A stretch of 64,000 nt of DNA. Origin: JBBROS01 sp038229135 (GTDB lineage Bacteria; Pseudomonadota; Alphaproteobacteria; Acetobacterales; Acetobacteraceae). The stretch is from NCBI GenBank assembly GCA_038229135.1, contig JBBROS010000004.1, positions 61,261-125,260 of the forward strand, in the 5' to 3' direction. A model generated the notes under the pieces. The model saw only the letters and a list, made by a program, of their open reading frames with translations. It ran no database searches and was not told the DNA's origin. Of this stretch, positions 52,207 to 61,813 are shown one piece after another. Each line of letters opens with the position of its first letter. The first letter of the stretch is position 1. Both the position numbers and the translations under genes were made by a program.

Positions 52207-52947
52207 GTGACGAAGCGACGGTGGAGGGGTAGGGCAAGGTGGCTTACCTGGCCAGTTGTGGCGGCCAGCGCATGGGTTGGCGTGGTGAGCAGTCCGGTGA
52301 GCGCTCAGACCGGAATACCATCGCCGTCACCTATGGTGGTGATCGACACAGGGCAGCGCACCTATCGGGTTCCGTATGCATATCTTAATTTTAGGCCGCC
52401 TCAGGATCGGCTCAACCAAGTGAACAAGTGGGCAAATTTCAGCTTTGCTTTTTGGATGCCCGACGGGCGACCAGTAAAGGGCGGGGATGCGGCAAGTCTT
52501 GTGCTGGTCCGCCCAAGTGAGCCGGGCCAACCGCCACCCGGGCCAAACGAGTACATAGTCTGGTTTACGCGAGTGACACCCTGGAGTGACCCCGATGCGG
52601 GCCGGCAGCCTAGTGAACAGTTGGCCAATTACCTTTCTGGTGGCGCGAACAACTATAAGTTCTCCGAGCAGAATGGCATGTTAGCAATTGAGCCAAAGTT
52701 TGGATCGGCTAGTAATTTCGATTTGTTTTTTGGTATCCAACGTGTCCGATCCGACATCGGTATCACGATGCTTCTTTTGTGCTCCAAAAGTGGGCCATTT
52801 GTAGTTCAGGCACTCTGCGCCGGGTCAGGCTCAAGTCGCAACTTGTCAGTCACCTACCAAATCGTATTGCCTAAGGACAGAATTGACCAAGGGCTTCAAG
52901 CCCATGAAGTCGGATCGGTTCTCCTGCAGACCTGGGCAACGGAGTAG
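52207..52947 (+). CDS. Hypothetical exported protein in low-GC island
   Basis: 246-residue protein from a GTG start with a positively charged N-terminus (TKRRWRGRARW) and a signal-peptide core ending SSPVSAQ. The mature part is beta-rich and without repeats: VVIDTGQRTYRVPYAYLNFR, WFTRVTPWSDPDAG and a C-terminus ending LLQTWATE. No family recognised. Its GC content is clearly lower than that of the flanking photolyase gene, suggesting transfer. It precedes the broken beta-repeat gene by 12 bases and may have been its operon partner. Confidence 0.65.
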   Translation: MTKRRWRGRARWLTWPVVAASAWVGVVSSPVSAQTGIPSPSPMVVIDTGQRTYRVPYAYLNFRPPQDRLNQVNKWANFSFAFWMPDGRPVKGGDAASLVLVRPSEPGQPPPGPNEYIVWFTRVTPWSDPDAGRQPSEQLANYLSGGANNYKFSEQNGMLAIEPKFGSASNFDLFFGIQRVRSDIGITMLLLCSKSGPFVVQALCAGSGSSRNLSVTYQIVLPKDRIDQGLQAHEVGSVLLQTWATE

Positions 52948-52959
52948 AAAGGGATGAAC

Positions 52960-55900
52960 ATGGCGTTATCACTTTAGACCGAAGAAATTACAAGATTGGC
53001 TGTGATAACCAACAACTTCACCGGCAACTACGGGCAAGCTTATCGAGCTATCAGTGAGATGCTGAAGGACCCGAGCCGTGTAGGCTCTGTCGACGACAAG
53101 ACCGCATATTGGTTTCGTAATGATCCCGACATCAATGAGAACAATCAGTCTAGCCGTGCCAACGTCTTCATACGAACCGCGACCGCAAGCGGCTTGGCCC
53201 GTGACGGGGTCACGCCCACAGATACGCTTCTTCAATCAATCTCGGACAGGATCGGCGCGCGGGTTCTCGCTGACATCCAGTTGAACGGCGCCATACCCAA
53301 CGCCGACAAATTAATCGATACGGACATCAGTGTCGCGACACGAGAGTTCGGCATGACCATCGGAGGCTGGGGTGGCTCTTTCTATTACTGGAACAGCGCT
53401 TATCGCGACCCTGCGACAGGTGCGGCAACGACGGTTGGAGCCTACATTCAGAGCCACACTGCGGAGCTGGAGAAATTCATCTCGGTGAACGCCGAAGCGT
53501 CTGTCAAATCGCTCGGGACTGGGCTGTTTCCCTCCGGATCGATCCCACCGAGCTACGAGGCTGACCTCAACGCCAGCCGCCAAATCTACAACACACTTTC
53601 CGGCTTGCGGAACCTGGCTGGCTCCGATGTGCCTCCATCTCTTCAGGCAGCTATTGTAGGCCGTGCACTTGATGGAGCGACTGGTGGCTCGTTCGTGGGC
53701 AGCACACGGGTCATTGACGGTTGGGTCTATCAGGGGAGGAACGGCGACGGCACCTCCGTGTGGGAAAAGCTTGTCCCAGCGCAGCAGACATTGATGGGCG
53801 ACTCGGCTGGGTCACCGACTGTCTTGGTGGCCGACCCCACGACGTCCGCAGCCCTCGATGAAAGACGCCAGATTCGTCTTGACGCCGTGAGCCGTACTCG
53901 GGCGGATGCCGGGCCTGACCGCGAATTCGACGTCGCGACCGATGGGACGGCTCGCATCATCACCGCATCCGGGCGCGACGAGGCTCAAACAGAGTACAGC
54001 GGTGACAACAGGGTCAAGGAGGCAATTTACACGGCACACGGGGCAGACGGCTTCGAGACCGTCGTCGACAAATCCTATGGGTTGGGCGACGGCAAACTCG
54101 AGGCGGAGTCGGTGGCGTTGCTGGATGGCACGGCCCACGAAACGGCTTGGGCGAACGTCGCGTTCTCTGGAGCCAGCGGGCCGAGCGAAGGCTTTGCGGT
54201 TTTAAACTTGGGAGCCGAACTCACCCTTGCATCCGCTGCAGCCGGGGTCGGCGCAACGATCAATGGCTTCAAGACGACAGTCCGCCTGGGAGATGATGCC
54301 AACGTCCAGATACAGGGCGACTACGTCTCAACGTATGTCGGTGCACGCGCGTTCGGCACTGTCACTGGCACGAACGATGCGCTGCACGTGGATGGCGATG
54401 GGGGCTGGTTCAACGTCAAGAATACGGGCGCGGGGACCATCGCCGTCACGCTAGACGGGTTGAAGGACTATGTAGGTTTGCTCGGGGGCGCTGGTTACTG
54501 GATCGCGTCGAACGGCGCTTCTGGAAACCACATCGCGACCACGGCCAACACCTCGTTCAACGCGACGGGGTCGAACATGCTGATCGACGTGGCGTTGGGC
54601 AACGTGGCAGGGGTTTCGGGTGGGTGGAACACGGTCAACACGGCGGCGAACAGCCTCGTATGGCTTACTGGCACTAACGGGCATTACGACACGGTGTATG
54701 CCCATGGTGACATGGCGAGCGGGACTACGTTCACCAAGCGGCAGGCTGGCGTGTCGCTGGACTACGACACGCAAGCCAACTTGGCCGGGGGCGCGGCAAG
54801 CGTGCACGTGGGGGCTGGGGCCACGCTCGGGCTGCTGAATGGAAGCGGCTATGAGGTCGTCAGCGCAAACGCGACGGTCAACACGGCGGCGAGCACATCG
54901 TTCACGCTGACGGGCGACAGCAACCGGATCGGGCTCGGGAACGACAGCACGCTGACTGCTTACGGGGCCGCAAACACGGTGGCACTGAGTGCCCATGACA
55001 GCGTTGCCGTGGTGGGTGACAACAACGTGGTCGGCATCGGCAGCTACGGGCTGGTCGGCCTGTCCGGCCTTGGTAACCAGGTCTGGAACAACAACGAGGG
55101 GAGCACGGTAAACCTCATCACCGGTGCGACAGCCTCCAACTGGGGCACCAACGGGAACATCGGCATCCTCGGGACGGGGATTGCCCTGAACACGACTGGC
55201 GAAATCATCAATATGGTCTCTGGTGCCGCCTTCGACCTGGGAGGTGGGAACGACACGATCAACCTGACGGACAACAACTATGTTGGGCTGTGGTCGGGCA
55301 CTGGATACAACGTGACCCACGATGTCGCGACGGACAACGTCAACTTCTACAGCGGTACGAATGGTACCGTGGGCGGGACGGGCGGCGCCATTGGGATCGT
55401 CGGGACCAACGTGGCCGTAAATGCGAACGACAGACGATCAATACGGCCGACGGTGCCGCTTTTAACCTTGTCGGCAGCTCCGACACGTTGAATCTCGCCG
55501 CGAACGTGTGGGCGGACCTTCGCGGAACGGGCTTCATCGTGAACAACGACCTTGCAGGGGACAACGTGAACCTCGAGGCCAACAGTTCGGCCTACGTCTA
55601 CGGGTCCGGCGGGCACATCGGCATCGCTGGGCTGAACGTGCAGCTCAATGCGTCGGGAGAGAACATCGACACGGTCGCGGGTGCCTCGTTCAACCTGAGC
55701 GGCAGCTACGATCGGGTGAACCTTGGCAGCAACACCTCTTTGGGCTTGCTGGCGGGCATCGGGTCCGTGGTGACTGGGAACGACGACCAGATTGCGACAC
55801 TCGCGGGCACGTCGTTCGAGTTGTTCGGTAGCCGGGACACGATCAACCTTGCCGTCACGGGCGGGAGTGCGCAGGTGACCTTCGACTCCGGAAGCAAGGA

Positions 55901-57000
55901 CGAGATGGTCTACGCAAACGGTTCGTCCATCAGTGCGCAGGGCAACACCTCGTTCAACCTAAGCGGCAGCGACGACCGGGTGGACCTCGCGACCAATGGT
56001 GGCAGCTCATGTTTGGGCGTATTGTCAGGACACAACATTGACATTTATGGCGATCACAGCACGATAAACACTCTTCCCGGAACCTCGCTCAATCTCCATG
56101 GGAGCACGACCAGATCGGGCTTGCCGTGACTGGCGGCGGCGGATCGACCTTGGATCTAAAGAGTCGGACCGGCGACATAGTGAACGGCAGTAATAATAAG
56201 ATTACAGTCGAAAGTGGAGCCGCGGCCGAGATAGTAGGCGCGAACGACGAGATACACGTAGATCGAGGTGGAACCTATACGTCCATGCTGTCAAACGCGC
56301 TAAAGATACCTTCCACTCGTCTACAGGCTCAGAGTACTTGTCCTATGAAGACATCGTTTATCCCAACGGCGATTTCGAGCGAATTACCTCGTTTGCAGAC
56401 GGTGTCCGATTTGGCGAGGTCTGGAACGGTTCTCGCACGAACACCTGGAATAAACTGGATATAGTCTGGCACTATTCGAAAGACGGTAGCGGCAACGATG
56501 TCGGTGAAGGACAAGTCGATCACACAAAGGAGGTGTTTGCAAATGGCAGCTACAGGACAATCGCATATGCTCCGACCGGAACTCACGGCGTCGTCTCTGC
56601 GAACGGCCAGGCCCTGTGGTATACAAAAGCGGAACAAAATTACGACTCGAATGGCGCGTGCCTGAAAACAATTTACTCGGATCAATACGGACCATTTCAG
56701 ATAAAACTCAGCAACGACGCTTCGGCTAGCCAATTCATATTCGCTGGGGGGCAGGCGTTCAAAACCGAAGCGTGGTTGGCATCGAAGTATTCCGCGATTA
56801 ACTCAGATGCGCAGGGTCGGTTCACATACGGTGGACCGGACCAAATCGGGGGCTGGTATCAGCCAAATACTGCCGGTTTCAGCAACTATCAGCCAAGTAC
56901 CGGAACAGGAGGCGTGCCGACGGGTCTTGGTTTCAGCTATAGATTTGGCGGAGGCACGGGCCTGTTCTTCAACATCTCAGGTGGGGGTAGTAGTCTCTAG
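52960..57000 (+). pseudogene. Large beta-repeat protein gene, broken by one stop and three frameshifts
   Basis: Originally about 1,350 codons. An ATG at 52960 with AAAGGG before it reads MALSL, a TAG (52975-52977), then TEEITRLAVITNNFTGNYG in the same frame. That frame runs to near 55430, where GACAGACG replaces an expected GACCAGACG. A second one-base loss occurs near 56115 (GGGAGCACGAC for GGGAGCCACGAC), and a third between about 56265 and 56320. The last frame ends at 57000. The N-terminal 370 residues are non-repetitive. The centre (54450-56270) carries repeats of the type NTSFNLSGSxDxVNL...GLLxGxG, a parallel beta-solenoid pattern. The C-terminus is unique and glycine-rich. No family named. 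It was probably a surface or secreted protein. Confidence 0.8.
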
Positions 57001-57045
57001 GGTATTGCTGGTTTCAGCATCGCCATCTAGCTAAACGCCCTCACC

Positions 57046-57354
57046 CCAGCGCCGGCAGGTCGATCCAGCTGAGGTAGCCACCCTTGCCGGCGCCGGTGTC
57101 GAGGAAGATGGCGGTGCCGCCGGCCGCCCCTTGGCGGATGTAGGGGCGGCCATCGGTGCTGCGCTGGTCGTGGCCGCAATAGACGGTGAGGCCGTTGGGG
57201 ATGCGGTCCACCCAGCGGAGGACGCGTTCGGGGTAGCCGTCGGCTGCATGCGGCCGGTGGTTTCGCCGTACAGGGCGCTGGACATCATGGGGCTGATGCG
57301 GCCGAGCGCATGGGTTGGGCGTTCGTCGAGCATGCCGGGTTGGAAGAAGCCGTG
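57046..57354 (-). pseudogene. Degenerate partial copy of the phosphatase gene at 61070-61813
   Basis: 309 bases closely match 61093-61402 (about nine of ten bases by eye). They encode the C-terminal part of the phosphatase: PGMLDERPTHALGRISPMM, YGETTGRMQP, then after a one-base deletion (GTCGGCTGC against GTCGGGTTGC) PERVLRWVDRIPNGLTVYCG and GGTAIFLDTGAGKGGYLSW. The N-terminal half with the metal site is absent, so it cannot be functional. It lies directly after the broken beta-repeat gene and marks the right side of the low-GC island. Confidence 0.9.
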
Positions 57355-57686
57355 ATCGTCGGCGCCGGGCAAGCCAGAGCGAAAATCGTCGCTGGCGTGG
57401 CGGCAGGCGAGCGCAGTGCCGCATTCTTCACGCCGCAGTCCGACCCGCACTGCGGGCGGCCTCGAACGGCGGCGCACGGGAACACTCGAAACCTTTGCCG
57501 CACGGATTGATGCGCTGATTACTCGCCTGATCCGAGTGTGTAACGCGGCCTCGCCGCTGTATTGATGCAGGTCAGAACAGTCCGGCGTGCGATCGGCACC
57601 AGCACGATAATGCAGGTTGCCGTGTTGGCCTATTCAGACTCTCCTGGGCGCCGAGAGGACGCGGGCCTCACGAGGGGGGAAACAGA
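57355..57686. other. 332-base non-coding space before the OprB gene
   Basis: No convincing gene is seen. It holds TGCGCTGATT plus the imperfect palindrome ACTCG-N7-CGAGT (57511-57537), an AT-richer stretch that may contain the promoter of the OprB operon, and the ribosome site GAGGGGGGAA at 57671-57680, 6 bases before the ATG at 57687. The phosphatase homology stops at 57354, so this is unique sequence. Confidence 0.6.
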
Positions 57687-59081
57687 ATGGCGCTGAAAAT
57701 CGGCGTATGCATCGCGGCCGCGTTGGTGGTTGCGCTACCCACAATGGCGCAGGCCCAGACGGAGGCGGTGTTCGACCCCACGCCGCCCAAGGCCGGGTTG
57801 CCCAAATCCCCGTTGGTCGGCACCGCGCTCGGGCCGGTGGTGCGGGTCGGGCAGGAGTTGCTGGCGGCGGGGGTGTTGCCGCGGTTGCGCTACGTGCAGA
57901 GCTTTGCGGCCAATCCGGTCGGGGGCATCACGCAGGGCACCGACACGTCGGGTGTGGTGATCTTCGGGGCCGATTTCGACATGCAGCGGATTGCGGGCAT
58001 TCCAGGCGCGCGGGTCCACGTTTCGTTCGCGCAGTTTTACGGGCATGAGCTGGCGACCGACCACATCGGGGCGCGGACGAAGGTGCAGTCGTTCTACTAT
58101 CCAAAGAAGCAGTTCGAGCTTTCCGAGCTGACCTGGGAACAGCGCTTGTTCGACGACCGGGTGACGGTCGTCGTCGGGCGGGCGAACGCGACGGGGGAGT
58201 TCGCGCGGTCCACCTATGGGTGCCGCTTCCAGGGCGTGGCGGACTGCCCGTTCGAGCTGACGCAGGCGGTTGGCGGGTTTCCGGGGTTCCCCTACGTGAA
58301 CTGGGGCGGCCATGTACGCTACAATCCCACGCGTGCGATCTACGTGAAGGCCGGGGCGTTCGAGACGAACTCGGTCCGCAACACCAACAGCGGGTTCGAG
58401 TGGGGCCTCAACCGGAGCACCGGCTATGTGCTGCCGTTCGAGGTCGGATACGGCACCGAGTATGCGAACGACCCGTATCCGCGCCATTTCAAGCTCGGTG
58501 GCTGGTACAACACGGCCCCTTATAACGATCCGTATCTGAACACGGCCGGGCGCTCACGCGGGACGTTCGGCGGCAGGCCGCTGCCGCATGGCGGGGGCCG
58601 CGCGGGCGTGTATGCGCTGGCGGACCAGGTGGTCTGGAAGCCGGAGCCGTTGGGCACGCGGGGCGTGGCCGTGTTCGCAACCGCCGGGCTGCCGTTCGAT
58701 GGACGGCAGTTGTTCTCGTTCCAGGGCGTCGCGGGTGGCATCTGGACCGGGCCTTTCGCGAGCCGGCCTGCCGACTCGATCGGCTTCGAGGCCACCTACC
58801 TGCGTATCAGCAACAAGGAGAACGGGTTCCTGAACGACTTGCTGCGCAAGGCGCGCAGCCCGACGCTCGAGAGCCGCAACCAGTTCATCTTCGAGCTGAA
58901 CTACAATGCGCGGCTGGTCGAGGGCATCTTCCTGGCCGGCAGCCTGCAATATCTGGTCAACCCGGACAGCATCAGCCGGACCAGCGCGCCGTTCGCACCG
59001 AAGGACGCGCTCGTGGTCGGGCTCAAGCTGTCCGTGGGCGTGAACGAGCTGTTGGGGCTGCCGACGACGCTGCCGCGGTGA
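57687..59081 (+). CDS. OprB-family carbohydrate-selective porin
   Basis: Outer-membrane beta-barrel of 464 residues. A signal peptide (IAAALVVALPTMAQA) is followed by OprB features: LRYVQSFAANPVGGITQGTD, DMQRIAGIPGARVHVSFAQFYGHEL, a helical-strand alternation through the barrel, VGRANATGEFARSTYGCRF, FKLGGWYNTAPYNDPYLN, and a C-terminal strand LVVGLKLSVGVNELLGL. Such porins are frequent in Acetobacteraceae beside periplasmic sugar dehydrogenases. It has a strong ribosome site and begins a three-gene set with the sorbosone-dehydrogenase-like and cytochrome genes. Confidence 0.88.
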   Translation: MALKIGVCIAAALVVALPTMAQAQTEAVFDPTPPKAGLPKSPLVGTALGPVVRVGQELLAAGVLPRLRYVQSFAANPVGGITQGTDTSGVVIFGADFDMQRIAGIPGARVHVSFAQFYGHELATDHIGARTKVQSFYYPKKQFELSELTWEQRLFDDRVTVVVGRANATGEFARSTYGCRFQGVADCPFELTQAVGGFPGFPYVNWGGHVRYNPTRAIYVKAGAFETNSVRNTNSGFEWGLNRSTGYVLPFEVGYGTEYANDPYPRHFKLGGWYNTAPYNDPYLNTAGRSRGTFGGRPLPHGGGRAGVYALADQVVWKPEPLGTRGVAVFATAGLPFDGRQLFSFQGVAGGIWTGPFASRPADSIGFEATYLRISNKENGFLNDLLRKARSPTLESRNQFIFELNYNARLVEGIFLAGSLQYLVNPDSISRTSAPFAPKDALVVGLKLSVGVNELLGLPTTLPR

Positions 59082-59174
59082 CGGCGTCTGTAGGGCTTGG
59101 CGAGCGGGAAAGCCCTGGACAACCGCCTCCAGCCCAAGCAGGATTTGGTCAAGAAGAAAACGGAGGGATCGCCC

Positions 59175-60386
59175 ATGGGACGTTCAATTGCCGGCCTGCT
59201 GCTCGCAACCACGTTGCTTGCTGGACCGGTCCTGGCGCAGACGGTGGCACCGGTCGATCGGGGTTCGGCCCTGTTTGGCCGTCCGGAGAACCCGGATGCG
59301 GTGAAGCTGGCGCCCGTGACGCCCCCGCCGTTGCCGACCCCGGCCGCGCGGCTGCCGCTAGCGAAAATGAAGGTGCCGGAGGGTTTCAAGGTCGAGGTGT
59401 TCGCCTCGGGCATGCCGAATGCCCGCTCGATGGCTATCGGCCCGAAGGGCACGGTGTTCGTGGGCTCGCGCCTGGTCGACAAGGTTTACGCGGTCAGCCA
59501 GGTGAACGGCGCCTCAGTGGTGAAGGTTATCGCGACGGGGCTGCATCGGCCGAATGGCATCGCATTCAAGGATGGCAACCTGTACGTGGCCGAGGTGTCC
59601 AAGATCTGGCGCTACGACAACATCGAGGCGAACCTCGACACACCGCCCAAGCCTGTCCTGGTCTATGACGACCTGCCCAAGGACGAGGCGCATGGTTGGA
59701 AGTTCATCGCGATCGGGCCGGACAACAAGCTGTATATGCAGATCGGCGCGCCCGGGAACATCAACCTGCCTCCAGAGACGCATGCGCAAATCAGGCGGAT
59801 CGACCTCGATGGCAAGAACGCCGAAGTCGTCGCTCGGGGCGTGCGCAACTCGGTCGGGTTCGATTGGAGCCCGGTGACGAAGGATTTCTATTTTACGAAC
59901 AACGGGCGGGACTGGGTGTCGGAGGACATTCCGGAGGACACGCTGCATCGTGTAGCAGCCGGGTCGACCACGGCACCGCATTTCGGGTTCCCTTACTGCC
60001 ACCAGGGCAACTTCACGGACCCGGAGTATGGCTGGGGCCGTTCCTGCAGCGAGTTCACGCCGCCCACGGCGCTGATGGGCGCGCACGCGGCGGTGCTCGG
60101 CATGCGCTTCTACACGGGCGGCCAGTTCCCGGCCGCCTACAAGAACGCGATCTTCATGGCCCGGCACGGCTCGTGGAACCGGACCGTGAAGATCGGCGGC
60201 GACATTGTGGTTGTTAAGCTTAAGGATGACGGGTCGTTCGCTTCGACGGAAGTCTTCATGACGGGGTTCCTCGAGGAGAACAAGTATAATGGCCGCCCGG
60301 TGGACGTGCAGCAGATGCCGGACGGGTCCATGCTGGTTTCCGACGACTGGAACGGCGCGATCTGGCGCGTCAGCTACGCGAAGTAG
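59175..60386 (+). CDS. Sorbosone-dehydrogenase-like periplasmic beta-propeller (PQQ/GDH-like)
   Basis: 403-residue exported protein (signal GLLLATTLLAGPVLAQ) of the soluble glucose/L-sorbosone dehydrogenase propeller family. Blades show GMPNARSMAIGPKGTVFVGS, LHRPNGIAFKDGNLYVAEV, RNSVGFDWSPVTKDFYFTNNGRDWVSEDIPED, FPYCHQGNF, and RHGSWNRTVKIGGDIV; the closing VDVQQMPDGSMLVSDDWNGAIWRVSY is typical. Relatives oxidise sugars or aldoses using PQQ and Ca2+, passing electrons to a cytochrome. The cytochrome c gene that follows after one base supports this. The ATG at 59175 follows GGAGGGA. Whether PQQ binds is not provable here. Confidence 0.85.
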   Translation: MGRSIAGLLLATTLLAGPVLAQTVAPVDRGSALFGRPENPDAVKLAPVTPPPLPTPAARLPLAKMKVPEGFKVEVFASGMPNARSMAIGPKGTVFVGSRLVDKVYAVSQVNGASVVKVIATGLHRPNGIAFKDGNLYVAEVSKIWRYDNIEANLDTPPKPVLVYDDLPKDEAHGWKFIAIGPDNKLYMQIGAPGNINLPPETHAQIRRIDLDGKNAEVVARGVRNSVGFDWSPVTKDFYFTNNGRDWVSEDIPEDTLHRVAAGSTTAPHFGFPYCHQGNFTDPEYGWGRSCSEFTPPTALMGAHAAVLGMRFYTGGQFPAAYKNAIFMARHGSWNRTVKIGGDIVVVKLKDDGSFASTEVFMTGFLEENKYNGRPVDVQQMPDGSMLVSDDWNGAIWRVSYAK

Positions 60387-60387
60387 C

Positions 60388-60996
60388 GTGCGGGCAGTCC
60401 TTGTCACCCTGGCGCTGCTCGCAGCGCCAGGGTGCCTCTCGTTTCAGGCGGTTGCGGCCCAGCCTGTGCCTTCGCAGCCTCCAGCCGTGCAAACAGCGGA
60501 GCAGCGGCTCCCGGTCTGCCTCGCCTGCCACGGGGCGCAGGGGGCGTCCGCCTTACCGGGCGTGCCTTCTCTGGGAGCTATGCCGGTCGATTTCACACTC
60601 ATCCAGCTTTATCTGTTTCGCGAGAAGCAGCGGGTCGTCGCGCCCATGAACACGATGGCTGAAGGGCTGACCGACGACGATCTTCGGACATTGGCCGACG
60701 CCATCGCAAAGCTGCCTCCACCGCTGCCGGGCCCCGCCCTCACGGCGGCCGAGCAGGAGCAGGGCATGGCGCTCTCCCAGCAATATCGGTGCAATTCGTG
60801 CCATGGCGCGGATTACGCCGGGCGCGACCAGATGCCGCGACTTGCCGGGCAGCGCGAGGAGTATCTGGTCAAGGCGTTGACGGAGTACAAGAGCAACGCC
60901 CGCCCCGGCTATGACCCCGCAATGAATGCGGTGTCGCAGGAAGTGAAGGCGGCTGATATCGCGCCCTTGGCGAGGTATCTGTCGCGGTTTCGATGA
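60388..60996 (+). CDS. Diheme cytochrome c (c4-like)
   Basis: 202-residue periplasmic cytochrome with a signal peptide and two heme-binding motifs, CLACHGAQGAS near residue 50 and CNSCHGADYAG near 138. Each is followed by a Met that may be the sixth ligand (MNTMAEGL, and DPAMNAV near the end). A tandem-domain c4-type layout is likely. It starts at a GTG 1 base after the dehydrogenase stop, so it is the probable electron acceptor of that enzyme, feeding the respiratory chain. Confidence 0.88.
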   Translation: MRAVLVTLALLAAPGCLSFQAVAAQPVPSQPPAVQTAEQRLPVCLACHGAQGASALPGVPSLGAMPVDFTLIQLYLFREKQRVVAPMNTMAEGLTDDDLRTLADAIAKLPPPLPGPALTAAEQEQGMALSQQYRCNSCHGADYAGRDQMPRLAGQREEYLVKALTEYKSNARPGYDPAMNAVSQEVKAADIAPLARYLSRFR

Positions 60997-61069
60997 CGCT
61001 CGGCTGCGTCGGTCACAGCGTGCCAGCGGCCTGACTGCTGGGCGTCAGGGCTCGCTTCCGAGCGGGGCG

Positions 61070-61813
61070 TCAGTGTGCCGGAGCGCTCGGGGCCAGCGCA
61101 GGCAGGTCGATCCAGCTCAGGTGGCCGCCCTTGCCGGCGCCGGTGTCGAGGAAGATGGCGGTGCCGCCGGCCGCACCTTGGCGGACGTAGGGGCGGCCAT
61201 CGGTGCTGCGTTGGTCGTGGCCGCAGTAGACGGTGAGGCCGTTGGGGATGCGGTCCACCCAGCGGAGGACGCGTTCGGGGTAGCCGTCGGGTTGCATGCG
61301 GCCGGTGGTTTCGCCGAACAGGGCGCGGGACATCATGGGGCTGACGCGGCCGAGGGCGGGGGTTGGGCGTTCGTCGAGCATGCCGGGGTGGAAGCCGCCG
61401 TGGACGAAGGCGCGGTTGCCTTGGGTGAGCCAGGCGGGGGCGCGTTCGATGGCAGCGAGAGCTTCGGCGCGGAGGGGGTCGTCCATCTGGGCAATGGTGG
61501 CAGCCAGCGCCGGGTCCATCCGCACGCCGAGGCCGCTGAGGGCGCGGCCGAGCTTGCGGTCGTGATTGCCGAGCACGAACAGGCCTCGCCCGGCCTCCAT
61601 CAGCTCGAGCATGAGGCGGATGGTGCCGGCGCTGTCCGGGCCGTGGTCGCTGAGGTCGCCGAGTTGGACCACGAAGCTGTCCGTGCTGGCGGCAGCGCGG
61701 AAGGCGCGGAGATCCCCGTGCACGTCGCCCACGATACGGAGCGGGCGGTCTCGCGGAAGGGCCGGGAGGGCCAGCGCGGCGGCGGCGGCCGGGAGGGCAT
61801 CGTCGAGCTTCAC
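61070..61813 (-). CDS. Serine/threonine-type metallophosphatase (PPP/diadenosine-tetraphosphatase family)
   Basis: 247-residue calcineurin-like phosphoesterase. The metal-binding signature is complete: GDVHGDLRAFR, LGDLSDHGPDS, LGNHDRKLG, with later His in FVHGGFHPGML and YCGHDQRSTDGR. It is related to bacteriophage lambda-type phosphatases and ApaH-like enzymes; physiological substrate unknown. Its start overlaps the photolyase stop (ATGA), so it is co-translated with photolyase. A damaged copy of its 3' part lies at 57046-57354. Confidence 0.9.
   Translation of the reverse strand: MKLDDALPAAAAALALPALPRDRPLRIVGDVHGDLRAFRAAASTDSFVVQLGDLSDHGPDSAGTIRLMLELMEAGRGLFVLGNHDRKLGRALSGLGVRMDPALAATIAQMDDPLRAEALAAIERAPAWLTQGNRAFVHGGFHPGMLDERPTPALGRVSPMMSRALFGETTGRMQPDGYPERVLRWVDRIPNGLTVYCGHDQRSTDGRPYVRQGAAGGTAIFLDTGAGKGGHLSWIDLPALAPSAPAH

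Noticed and set aside
52996..55491. 831-codon frame as an intact gene starting at TTG 52996
   Set aside because: A better start with a ribosome site lies at 52960 in the same frame behind a TAG, and repeats continue in other frames past 55491, so the frame is a fragment.
53000..57000. Repeat-rich region considered as CRISPR or RTX-calcium repeats
   Set aside because: Repeats are protein-level and degenerate, not short identical DNA repeats with spacers, and lack the GGxGxDxUx nonapeptide of RTX proteins.
57031..57477. 148-codon minus-strand frame as a new gene
   Set aside because: It is the phosphatase fragment read partly out of frame after a one-base deletion.
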